The notes beneath the pieces are model-generated. The model saw nothing but the letters and a program-made list of their open reading frames with translations, was not told the origin of the DNA and searched no databases. Positions 47,083 through 56,500 of a stretch of 64,000 nucleotides of DNA are shown in pieces. A program made the position numbers and the translations under genes. Position 1 is the stretch's first letter. Each line of letters starts with the position of its first letter. Source of the DNA: a candidate division KSB3 bacterium. Lineage in GTDB: Bacteria; Moduliflexota; Moduliflexia; Moduliflexales; Moduliflexaceae. The stretch spans positions 147,247 through 211,246 of the forward strand of contig PDSJ01000011.1 in NCBI GenBank assembly GCA_002748425.1, in the 5' to 3' direction.

Positions 47083-48102
47083 ATGGAGTCTGAGAACGTT
47101 CCCCACTGTGAGCCTGAGTCACGTCATTTCGTTTCCACAATCGTGACCGTTCTTATTACCGGAGCTACCGGCTTTGCAGGCAGTCATATGTGTGAGTATC
47201 TTCTTGAACAGGGCGCAGAGGTTTACGGCACCTATATTTACCAGGAAGAGCTTGGGCGTTTTCCAGAGCGTTTGCGGAACAACGTTCATTTACGCAAGTG
47301 TGATTTAGCTGAGATCGATCAAGTCCGAGCCCTGTTTCAAGGGCCATGTTTCGATCGGGTCTATAATCTCGCCGCGATCAGCAGCGTTCATCAATCCTGG
47401 AGTAAAGGCCAGGATGTCGTGCTCCGGGTCAACCTCTACGGATGGTTGAACCTGATCGGAACCTTGCACGAGTTTTGTCCAAGAGCCAGAGTATTAATGG
47501 TCAGCTCAGGAGAAGTCTACGGCATTGTTCCAGAAGACCGGCAGCCGGTCTCTGAGCAGTTTCCCTTACAGCCGATCAATCCCTATGCCGACAGTAAAGC
47601 CGCCCAGGAGATGTTCTGCTATCAATATCTTCACCGTCACCAGTCACAAATTGTGATCGTGCGTCCCTTCAACCACACTGGCCCGCGTCAATCCCCGAGT
47701 TTTGTCTGTTCGGATTTTGCAAAACAGATCGCCGAAATCGAGAAAGGACTGCGCCCGCCGCTTATGTCGGTCGGCAACCTTGAAGCCCGCCGCGATTTCT
47801 CGGATGTGCGCGATATGGTTCGCGCGTATCATGCTGCTCTGGAACAAGCTCCGATCGGTATACCAATGAATGCAGCCTCTGGAAAAGCCTGGTCCATTCA
47901 GCAGGTCCTGGACATTTTGCTTGCACACAGCCGCGTATCTGTAGAGGTGCAGCAGAGTCACGAACGTTTACGGCCGTCTGACGTGCCGTTAATGCTGGGC
48001 GATGCGTCTCTGCTGCGGCAGCACACCGGATGGGAGCCTGCAATTCCCTTTGAAAAAACGCTGTTGGACACGCTGGAGTACTGGAGAACTCAATTGGCAT
48101 AA
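47083..48102 (+). CDS. Rmd-like nucleotide-sugar reductase, paralogue
   Basis: A 339-residue paralogue of the preceding protein. LITGATGFAGSHMCEYLL, NLAAISSVHQSWSKG, SSGEVYG, YADSKAAQEM and NHTGPRQSPSFVCSDFAKQI give an intact SDR active site. AGGTGA seven bases before the ATG supports the start at 47083, leaving about 20 extra N-terminal residues before the Rossmann fold; a GTG near 47143 is the alternative. One of the pair may be the 4,6-dehydratase and the other the reductase of a GDP-deoxysugar pathway. This is inference. Confidence 0.82.
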   Translation: MESENVPHCEPESRHFVSTIVTVLITGATGFAGSHMCEYLLEQGAEVYGTYIYQEELGRFPERLRNNVHLRKCDLAEIDQVRALFQGPCFDRVYNLAAISSVHQSWSKGQDVVLRVNLYGWLNLIGTLHEFCPRARVLMVSSGEVYGIVPEDRQPVSEQFPLQPINPYADSKAAQEMFCYQYLHRHQSQIVIVRPFNHTGPRQSPSFVCSDFAKQIAEIEKGLRPPLMSVGNLEARRDFSDVRDMVRAYHAALEQAPIGIPMNAASGKAWSIQQVLDILLAHSRVSVEVQQSHERLRPSDVPLMLGDASLLRQHTGWEPAIPFEKTLLDTLEYWRTQLA

Positions 48103-48150
48103 ATGAGAGCGCGGCGTTCACCTCCTGCCAGTGCAAGAAGCGTGGGAGCG

Positions 48151-49377
48151 TCAGGCCTCTTTCGTTCCGGTGAGGCGAATAACGGAACTAGAGTAACGGT
48201 TGAGATGGGTATTGGCGACATGATAGGCGTCGCGTGCCGCATCAAGCCCCTGTCCAATGGCGGCGAACTTGCTCTCGAAATGTGCGAAATGGCGTTGCGC
48301 TTTCTGCAGATTCTCAATGGTTTTTTCCACGCTGGCAGCCATCTCATAATAGTCGTGCGCAATGGCGATACTGCGCAGCATAATCGCCAGGGTATTCGGA
48401 GAGGCCGGAAACACGTGCATTTTTCCGAGGTCTTCCCACAGGCGTTCATCACGAATCACTTCAAAGTACAAAATTTCACTCGGCAGAAACATCACAGCCA
48501 TATCCATTGTCCCGGCATCGGGACGGATATACTTGCTGATACGCCGGGCTTCCAGACGCAGCACCTTCCGCAGCAGCTTGCGAGCTTCGGTGAGCTTCTT
48601 CGGATCGGAACTTTGGAACAGATGCAGCACCTGCTCACGCGGGAACTTACTATCAATCGGGAGTGATGCTTTCGGAAATTTCACCAGCACATCCACGCGC
48701 CCGGCCTCTGCAATCGTGCTTTGCAACTCGAAGAGGTGCTGCGGAAGAAAATCCTGCAAAAGTCGTTCAAGCGCAGCTTCTCCAAAGCCTCCCCGCATAT
48801 GGGGGAGCTTGAGCAGCGCGTTTAATTCGTTGATCGAGCTGCTGACCGTAGCGACCGTGTGCAACTGCTTTTCAGCAGCCTTCAAGTGCTCCTGCACTTT
48901 TTCAAAATGCCGAAAACCTTCTTGCATATTTTCATTCAGTCTGGCTTGCACATCCTGCCCGATCTCGCCAAGTCGCTGATCCATCTTATCCCGAATCATC
49001 CCTAATTGCGTGTGCGTACTCGCCTCTAAGTGCCGGAATTTACCCTCAAGCGACTGCGTTGTTTTGGCCTGCATGTAGCGCGATTCCTTCCGTCCCCGCG
49101 TGAGCTGGGCATCGACGCGCTCCTGAATATGCAAAAACTCCTCGCTCAGACGATCAGCAATTTCCTGACGAAGAGTCCCGGACGAACGGCTGATGCGTTC
49201 CGCTGTATCCGCAGAGCCGGTCTGAATCAGATTGCTGAGAAATCTTTGCTGCTCGGCAAAATCCCGCTTCATGCAGCTGACAACAGCGCGCTCGTCTTTC
49301 AGGCTGCGGATGGATAAAATCACCCACACACCAAGCCCGATATTCAGAAGAAGTCCTACGCCCAACAATAGTTCCAT
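48151..49377 (-). CDS. rmuC: RmuC-family DNA recombination protein
   Basis: A 408-residue protein with an N-terminal membrane helix (LLLGVGLLLNIGLGVWVIL), a long coiled coil to about residue 200, and the RmuC nuclease-like domain: MRGGFGEAALERLLQDFLPQ, VDVLVKFPKASLPIDSKFPR, MAVMFLPSEILYFEVIRD, VFPASPNTLAIMLRSIAIA. It limits DNA inversions at small repeats. ATG at 49377 is chosen because it directly precedes the membrane helix; the frame is open to 49563 but the extra residues do not fit the family. Confidence 0.93.
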   Translation of the reverse strand: MELLLGVGLLLNIGLGVWVILSIRSLKDERAVVSCMKRDFAEQQRFLSNLIQTGSADTAERISRSSGTLRQEIADRLSEEFLHIQERVDAQLTRGRKESRYMQAKTTQSLEGKFRHLEASTHTQLGMIRDKMDQRLGEIGQDVQARLNENMQEGFRHFEKVQEHLKAAEKQLHTVATVSSSINELNALLKLPHMRGGFGEAALERLLQDFLPQHLFELQSTIAEAGRVDVLVKFPKASLPIDSKFPREQVLHLFQSSDPKKLTEARKLLRKVLRLEARRISKYIRPDAGTMDMAVMFLPSEILYFEVIRDERLWEDLGKMHVFPASPNTLAIMLRSIAIAHDYYEMAASVEKTIENLQKAQRHFAHFESKFAAIGQGLDAARDAYHVANTHLNRYSSSVIRLTGTKEA

Positions 49378-49914
49378 AAACCTCTCATTAAGGAGAACAC
49401 GTGTCTCTTGTCCACTGTCCACAAGCATCCTGCCATGAACCACATAAAGATGGCCATCTCTCCCTGTCTTGTCAAGAAAAAAAAGCAAGCAGGCGACTGT
49501 CTTATCTTCCCTGTTTCCAAGGGCATCCGCCCGATGTATTGGATGCCTGATCGAGATGTCCATTGCCGCGCTTGATCTGCGAAGTGAGCCAGGCGCTAAA
49601 GCCGATCAGCTTGACCTTGTTGGTGCTGATGACTGCTGTCTGCAAAACTAGTGCGGGTATAACACTCGAGCTGTGGACCGAAATCGTCCTTAATCTGTCA
49701 AAAAGTTGTCTTGACAAAAATCATTTTGGGCTTAGGCAGCGTATTGGGAACGATCGATCTCTTTTCATGTTATTTTTTTATAACGGAATCGGCATTCTTC
49801 TCAGCTCAGCAGAGCTAAGTATATGTGCATCGCCTTATTGATGCTTTTTCCGCAATACAACGTCAGGGTGCCGGAGTCCTCTATGCTCCGCACGCCGGCT
49901 TATGACGTCAGCAC
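49378..49914. other. 537-base interval without a clear gene
   Basis: No convincing protein gene. A minus-strand frame (49502-49717) ends in NTSGGCPWKQGR and might be a small or broken gene but lacks a ribosome site and a recognisable family. TTGACA at 49711-49716 has no good -10 partner. Confidence 0.4.
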
Positions 49915-50346
49915 ATGATGACTTCACTGGGAAAAACATACGACAGTTTCCGTAATACCGTATTGCGCCGGGCCGCTTCATGGTTTGGACGCCCTGGAGA
50001 ACTCCTGATACAGTGGCTGTTTTTACTACCGGACTTAAGCCGTTTAATGGTCAATCTTTTGTCTGATTCGCGAGTCTTCCTCCTCGACAAAATCTTCATA
50101 GCCGGTGTCCTCGCCTATGTGATCTCTCCACTCGATTTTTTGCCCGAAATACTGGCAGGGCCTTTCGGACTCGTCGAAGACCTGCTTTTGTGTATAATGA
50201 TGCTGTATCGTTTGCTGAGTAATCCACAGAATGCTGAAGCGATTCGGGAACATTGGAAAGGTGAACGGGGGACTATTGTCAACATTCAGCGTGGCTTTCA
50301 ACAGCTCAAGGCGATGATGATGAACAGACACAGGCCGGGAAGGTAG
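49915..50346 (+). CDS. YkvA-like DUF1232 membrane protein
   Basis: A 143-residue protein with the DUF1232 hallmark LAYVISPLDFLPEILAGPFG flanked by two hydrophobic helices (FIAGVLAYVISPL, VEDLLLCIMMLYRLL). Function of the family is unknown. The start is either of two adjacent Met codons (49915 or 49918). It stands alone upstream of the amidase operon. Confidence 0.8.
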   Translation: MMTSLGKTYDSFRNTVLRRAASWFGRPGELLIQWLFLLPDLSRLMVNLLSDSRVFLLDKIFIAGVLAYVISPLDFLPEILAGPFGLVEDLLLCIMMLYRLLSNPQNAEAIREHWKGERGTIVNIQRGFQQLKAMMMNRHRPGR

Positions 50347-50472
50347 TTTCAGTGTGAGCGTTCCGTCATCACGAGCCGACATTCAGCAGCAGACATGGAA
50401 GAGCCCTCGCTGTTCATATCCGACCATTAGCCCTTGTACAGAAATACTTTCAGAAGAGTTTTCCCTTGACAA

Positions 50473-50481
50473 TGTTATAAT
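50473..50481 (+). promoter_or_regulatory. Extended -10 promoter of the amidase operon
   Basis: TGTTATAAT (TG-N-TATAAT), 38 bases before the amidase start codon. No good -35 lies 17 bases upstream, which suits an extended -10 promoter. Confidence 0.5.
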
Positions 50482-50518
50482 TTCTCTGTGCCCTGTTCAT
50501 CCATAAGAGAAATACGTT

Positions 50519-52048
50519 ATGCCTTATGCTCTCAGCTTCCAGAAAATGAAGATATTTCTACGAACCGGACTCGCTATCTTGCTTTGTGCTGGCCTGCTTG
50601 CTTCTCAGGCCGACGCCGGTACTATCGAAGTCGCGTTCAGTGATGGCAGTGCCCAGCAGACGCTGATGACACGCAACGAGCGGAATGTGGAATTTCTCCA
50701 ATTACAGCACCTTGCCGCTATTTTCGAAATCGAGATGAGCGTCGATCCGGTTGATGGACGGGTTGTCCTGAGCAAGCAAGGCAAAAGTGCCTCCTTCTTT
50801 CCCGGGCAGCAAACCGTCATTGCCGACCGACGTTCCTATTTTTTGGAAACGCCTCCTCTCGAGATTGAAGGGCGCATTATGGTGCCGCTGGAATTTCTCA
50901 GCAGCATCCTGCCGCTTGTCTACGACCGTGAATTACGCTGGGACGCTGCGCGGCGCACCCTGTCCGCCGGCATTCAAAATCTGGAGATTCTCAGCCTGTC
51001 TTTCAGTCCGTACGGTGACAGCACCAGAATCATCGTCAAGACCAATAAGGAGCCTTCGTACACTGTCTCGGAAAAATTGCCCTCGATGCTCATTTTTAAT
51101 CTTCCGCAGGCTAAGCTCAATATACGGAACAATCCGTTAACGATTAACACCCGATCTGTCAAACAGGTCAAAGTGATCGATACCTTCGGCACGACTCAAA
51201 TCATCATTCGTTTAGGGGAAGATTTTAGTCGTTATACCCACAAGGTGCTTAAAGGCCCGCCGCGCCTGCTGATCGATGCCTACAATACCCGGGAGTCACG
51301 TATCGAAGCTCCGGTCAGCGACAGCGGCGGCATCATCGAACAAGATCTCGATGAGGCGACGCCGGCTCAGGCTCGTGTTGAAGCCTCGCAGCCTTTTTCC
51401 CTTCAAACTGTTGTCATCGACCCCGGACACGGGGGCAGTGATCGCGGCATTATCGTTGCCTCGGGCACTGAAGACAGACCAGAGCTTTTGGAAAAACAGC
51501 TCACTCTGCATATCGCACAACTCCTTGGAACGGCCCTGACTCACCGACTGGGGGTGCGAAGCATTTTCACACGCGAGACTGATGAATTCGTCTCGTCGGA
51601 AAGCCGCACCACGATCGCCAACAGCAGCCGGGCGGATATTTTTCTCAGCATTCATGTCAACAACAGTTTTTTTCCCACACACGCAAACTTTGAAGCCTAT
51701 GTCATGGACTACGGAAGCCTTGATCTTCCCGAAGGCTATAACGAAATCAACGCCCGAACCCAGCTGCTGGATTACGCACAAGCCAGATACATCACACAAA
51801 GCTCGCGTCTGGCCCAGCAGATTGTCAACGCCTATGTAGTGCGCAGCAAAGACCGACGCGCCGTAGTCAAGCATGCGCCGCTCTTTACGCTGAAAGGCGC
51901 GACAATGCCTTCCGTACATCTCGAAATCGGCTACACCTCCAACGAGGCAAGTCGGACAAGACTGCTTCAGGAAACATTTCAGCAAGCCATTGTTGCTGCG
52001 ATTGTCGACGGAATCGCAGCATTTACACGCGAGGAAGAACAGCAATGA
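50519..52048 (+). CDS. N-acetylmuramoyl-L-alanine amidase with AMIN-type domains
   Basis: Periplasmic zinc amidase that cuts the peptide from MurNAc, needed for cell separation. 509 residues: signal peptide (LAILLCAGLLASQADA), a copper-amine-oxidase-N-like domain (about 33-145), an AMIN-like beta domain (about 155-260, with DSTRIIVKTNKEPSYTV), and amidase_3 (about 300-505). Zinc and catalytic residues: His in VVIDPGHGGSD, Glu in LEKQLTLHIA, His in FLSIHVNNS, Glu in VHLEIGYTSN. Its stop overlaps the start of the GerMN gene by four bases. Confidence 0.95.
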   Translation: MPYALSFQKMKIFLRTGLAILLCAGLLASQADAGTIEVAFSDGSAQQTLMTRNERNVEFLQLQHLAAIFEIEMSVDPVDGRVVLSKQGKSASFFPGQQTVIADRRSYFLETPPLEIEGRIMVPLEFLSSILPLVYDRELRWDAARRTLSAGIQNLEILSLSFSPYGDSTRIIVKTNKEPSYTVSEKLPSMLIFNLPQAKLNIRNNPLTINTRSVKQVKVIDTFGTTQIIIRLGEDFSRYTHKVLKGPPRLLIDAYNTRESRIEAPVSDSGGIIEQDLDEATPAQARVEASQPFSLQTVVIDPGHGGSDRGIIVASGTEDRPELLEKQLTLHIAQLLGTALTHRLGVRSIFTRETDEFVSSESRTTIANSSRADIFLSIHVNNSFFPTHANFEAYVMDYGSLDLPEGYNEINARTQLLDYAQARYITQSSRLAQQIVNAYVVRSKDRRAVVKHAPLFTLKGATMPSVHLEIGYTSNEASRTRLLQETFQQAIVAAIVDGIAAFTREEEQQ

Positions 52049-52626
52049 GTAAGATATGGATTGCGCTGGTCGTTCTTAGTCTTCTGCTTCTGGGATCGGC
52101 ATGGTTTTTATACACGTATTCGCCGCAGCAGGAGCTTGAACGCGCCCTGGTCAACGCCACTCATCAGCAGATCGCGGCAGAGACGACTGAGACCCAGGAA
52201 GCTCCGTATCGGGATGTCACGCTTTTCACAGGCGATGCAGAGCACGGAATACTGGTCAGGAAGGCCCGGACCATCGAAAGAGATCCGGATGTGTTGAACG
52301 AGATTCAGCAGACGATTAGCTTACTCATTCAGCCGGATGAAAATGCTCGGAATGAGGTGATTCCGGAAGGCACGACAGTTCTCAATGTCTTTCTCAGCAA
52401 GGAGGGAATCGCATATCTCAACTTGAGCCGCCACGTCCAGGTACGCCACATTGGAGGCCTTTCAGCGGAACTGACGACCATCGCCTCATTTGTCAATACC
52501 TTGCTTCTCAATTTTCAGGAAGTCAAGCAAGTGCAAATTCTTGTCGAGGGAGCGGAGATTGAGACCTTGACAGGGCATGTTGATTGTCGCAAGCCCTTTT
52601 CAAAGTTGCTGCTCGTTGAGTCATAA
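52045..52626 (+). CDS. GerMN-domain membrane-anchored protein
   Basis: 193 residues: N-terminal membrane anchor ([20 protein letters not shown]), then a periplasmic part with the GerMN domain (about 55-190): [60 protein letters not shown]. The domain was first seen in spore germination protein GerM but is common in non-spore-formers beside amidases, as here. Translationally coupled to the amidase. Confidence 0.9.
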   Translation: MSKIWIALVVLSLLLLGSAWFLYTYSPQQELERALVNATHQQIAAETTETQEAPYRDVTLFTGDAEHGILVRKARTIERDPDVLNEIQQTISLLIQPDENARNEVIPEGTTVLNVFLSKEGIAYLNLSRHVQVRHIGGLSAELTTIASFVNTLLLNFQEVKQVQILVEGAEIETLTGHVDCRKPFSKLLLVES

Positions 52627-52673
52627 GCTGTTTACACCAGCATAAAAACCAGAACACAGAAAGGATAGAATGC

Positions 52674-53411
52674 ATGAGAAAAGATGGAAGAAAGTCTGAC
52701 GATCTGCGTCCGGTACAAATCACTCGAAGCTATATTAAACGGGCTGAAGGCTCGGTGTTGATCGAAGTCGGCGACACCAAAGTGATCTGTACCGCAAGTG
52801 TCGAAAACAGGGTCCCACCCTTTTTACGGAATGCCAACCAGGGCTGGATCACTGCAGAATACGGAATGCTTCCACGTTCGACCGACACCAGAATGCAGCG
52901 GGAAACCTCTAGAGGAAAAGTCAGCGGACGCACCCAGGAAATTCAACGTCTGATCGGGCGCGCTCTGCGCTCAGTCGTGGATCTCACGCAGATCGGGGAA
53001 CGGACCATTTGGGTGGACTGCGACGTGATTCAAGCGGATGGCGGAACCCGTACTGCGTCAATCACCGGGGCCTGTATTGCTCTCTTCGATGCATTGACGT
53101 ATATGCGCAAGCATAAATATATCGACAGCATGCCCCTGAAGGATTTTCTGGCAGCCACCAGCGTCGGCATTGTCAACGGCAAGGTCCTGCTGGATTTAAA
53201 CTATCACGAAGACTCCAGGGCAGACGTTGATATGAATATCGTCATGACCGGCAGCGGAAAATTCGTTGAAATCCAGGGTACTGCGGAAGAAGAACCTTTT
53301 GATGCCGACCAGATGCAGCAGATGCTTGCGTACGCTCGCAAAGGCATCCAGGAACTTATCAAAACCCAGCGCTCCTATCTGGGCGAAACGCTGATGGATA
53401 AGTACCTCTGA
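52674..53411 (+). CDS. rph: Ribonuclease PH
   Basis: Phosphorolytic 3'-to-5' exoribonuclease that trims tRNA 3' ends. 245 residues, usual length: [40 protein letters not shown], the phosphate-binding [49 protein letters not shown] and the C-terminal [25 protein letters not shown] precedes the ATG. Third gene of the amidase operon. Confidence 0.98.
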   Translation: MRKDGRKSDDLRPVQITRSYIKRAEGSVLIEVGDTKVICTASVENRVPPFLRNANQGWITAEYGMLPRSTDTRMQRETSRGKVSGRTQEIQRLIGRALRSVVDLTQIGERTIWVDCDVIQADGGTRTASITGACIALFDALTYMRKHKYIDSMPLKDFLAATSVGIVNGKVLLDLNYHEDSRADVDMNIVMTGSGKFVEIQGTAEEEPFDADQMQQMLAYARKGIQELIKTQRSYLGETLMDKYL

Positions 53412-53519
53412 GATCCCATCGTGTAGCGCGTATTACAGCATACCTTCGGCAGGAAGCGATTCATACGCTCCTGTCAAATCGATCTGCTCTGCGTAATTAC
53501 GATCATGTCTAATTATGAT

Positions 53520-53546
53520 AAAAGGCCGCCAAAAGGCGGCCTTTTT
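53520..53546. terminator. Bidirectional terminator between rph and the PEP-CTERM gene
   Basis: AAAGGCCGCC-AAAA-GGCGGCCTTT stem (53521-53544) flanked by A and T tracts, between two converging genes. Confidence 0.92.
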
Positions 53547-53562
53547 AAATATGGATGACAGA

Positions 53563-56500
53563 TTATTTCCGTCCTCTTCGTTTTTTCCGAAGCAGTATCG
53601 ATAAACCAAACACTCCTGTTCCAATAAACAGCAAGGTTGAAGGTTCTGGTACAGCCACCTTCACCTTTGCATATGTTTCATTAGTCTGCTTCGGGATAAA
53701 ACCGCTGCCTGCCAGTGGATAGGCTGTCACTGTCGCGATATTTTCGATAACCCAGCCATCTGAAACATCTTGATCGACCTGAACATCGAACGACAATGTC
53801 AGTGATTCTCCCGAAGCGATCGGTTCAGCATGACGATATTCCAGCAAACCATCGGATACAAAGCCATCCGAGACAGTGGCGCCATTTACGCTCAATGTTC
53901 CGGCAACATAATCGACATAACTGTTCAGGGCGTCGTGAATCATCATCTCTACCGATTGTTCGAAGCTATTGATAGCAGTAATTGTATATGTGATGAAATC
54001 TCCAGCAAATACATCCATAATCGAGTTCTGAGAGAACCGATCAACTGCGGTCTGTGTTTTGACTGCGTCGATTTGAGCTGTCGTAACCTGAGCCTTAGCT
54101 TCTGCTCCTGTACCTGATTCTGGATTTGCCCAGGCATGATTCTCGATAACCGCTCCATCCGGCAGATTATCTTTGACCTGCGTCCAGAAGGAAATCACCC
54201 CTTCATCGCTTCCGCTGCCAGGATTTCCATCGTCTGAAGTTAACGATTCAATCATAAATCCCAGTGTGCCGCCACTGCCGTCGGCATTGGTTCCAGAAAC
54301 TGCGCAACTTGCATTCAGGCAAGTCCAACCTTCAGCCAGATTACCTGCCAAACCCTGATAAATCAGTTCATCCGGCAATTTATCAACTAGGCTGATCTTT
54401 CTAGCCGTGCTCCCTGATGAATTGGAAACTCTGAGCGTCCATTTGACATATCCAGCGCGGCTTGGATCAATTTCTGCTGATTTTTCGAGGGTAACAACCA
54501 CTTCTGAACCGACGAGAGTGCGGACGCTAACGGTTTCAACCGGCGCCACCTCGGTTTCTGCGCCAAATAATGGGTCTGCTCCGCTCAACGCCCTGCTGTA
54601 CAGCCATTTCCCTTCAAGATTGCTTTCATCAGGAATCTTTAGATCATAAGCGCTTAGCAGGGAATCTCCCGGATTAAAAGGCTTTGATGAAGATGGATGA
54701 CGGCGGATTCTTACACAGGCTGCATCAGAAGCGATTGCTGCAATGGATTCAGCCTGATAGCCGATGCGCGTTGTGGCCTGTAATGCCAAAGGCGTCCAGT
54801 TAGCAGCATTCGGATGTGTGAAACACGCTGATTCAGTCGTATATTCTACCAGCATGTCGCCAGCAGAGCGATCCAGATAGACCTGTCCGTAATCTGGCGT
54901 AAACTCGCTGCCGTTTATGCCCTGCTTCGGTAATTGCAGAATACCGTAGATGCCATCGTTCGGCGCATTGCCTGAATTAGTCATCTTTAAAGTATACGTC
55001 AGGTCGTCGCCGATATTTTTGCTCACAGGTGCAGTGAGATCAGCATCCAGGCCGGGGACTTCGAGGGCCTTGACCTGCGTGACGCTTGTATAATTGGAAG
55101 AAGCCCAACGCTCGGTGCTCACGGCATTATCAGCCCCAGGCTGCAAAAGATTACGGCTCCTGATTTCTGCTTTGACATTGAGCATGGTATTCGCCGGAGT
55201 CGTTTTCAAAATCGGCAGATTCAGGCGCAAACGATACATTTCGATATACTCGTTATGGTTACGGATGCCTTCAAGACGATGACCCCAGCCGTTTGGCGGC
55301 TGGCAGGCTGATGGAATCTCCCAAAAGGCCATGCAGGATGGGTCGTCGGGACTTGCTGCTTCCAGGCAGGCTTGGGCGTCGGGCAGGTGAAATACGATTT
55401 CCTCAAGGTGACAGACTTCTCCCATAATATTTTGGTCTGGTTGAGGAATGTTGAAACCCTGGCTGACGATTTCGCCGCTGAGAGCAGTCAGATCCACATA
55501 TTGGCGAACTTCATAAAGGTTGAAGCCCCAGTGTCCTTCAGGATACATGCTGGCCAGATTCTGATTTTCAGGACTGAGAATAACATGCGCGACTTTTCCT
55601 GCCGCAACCTGCGATTCTTCAGCCCAGGAATAGACTTTAGGCCAGGAGACATTTTCCTTATACAAAGGCCAGCCGGCATAGCTGCCGCAATCTCGCGTGC
55701 CTTCTTCCCAGTCAGCTGAGTATGTATAAATCCTGCCGCCTACAAGGGACATTTTAGTCCCGTTTGGCGGTTCCTGACAATCATACTGGCCGTCACAGAT
55801 CCGCCAGATAAAAAATGGATCCCAATTACCGTAATCCGGCCCCACCCAGGCTGGGTTGTCAATTTCTTTTACGCCCAGCAAACGACAGCCAGGAGTGACA
55901 ACAGCTCTTTCATTCAAATTGTCAGGAGCATCTGTGAAGGGAGCGCCTTCCCAGGCAATATCGACTGGAAACCAGCCGGAATTCGTCGGATCCTCATGAT
56001 CAAAATCCCCATCCTTCGGTCCAGGAGCTGTGCCTGAACAATCTTTATATAAATGGCTCAACCAACTTCCGTAGGGAGTCTCGAAATCTCGAACGCCGTG
56101 GAAAGTGGTTTCAGGGGGTATATCGATCAGCACGTAGCTTTTTTCAATCGTTGAAACCTGTGTGCGATAGCCATGGACGCCTCTGGGAGATTCCGTGATA
56201 AAATATTCTCCGGCTTTAATTGAACCGTTATGGATATGAAATTCATCCCAGGCGGGCCAGCGTTCATAGGTATTGTACAGCCTGCCGCTCGCTGTTCTCA
56301 TCGTAGTATTTGCTCCGCTGCGGCATACTGAAGCCCCGGGCAGAGGCGTCTGATGCTCCCATTCGCTGTGATCGCTCCATTGCGGATTCGTGCCGTCAAT
56401 ATCGGATTGCGTGACAATCTTGTTACCTGCCGGACAATCAGCAGGAATACTATAATAAACTGCGGCTCCCGTTCTTTCATTATGGAAATCCGCCCGGTCG

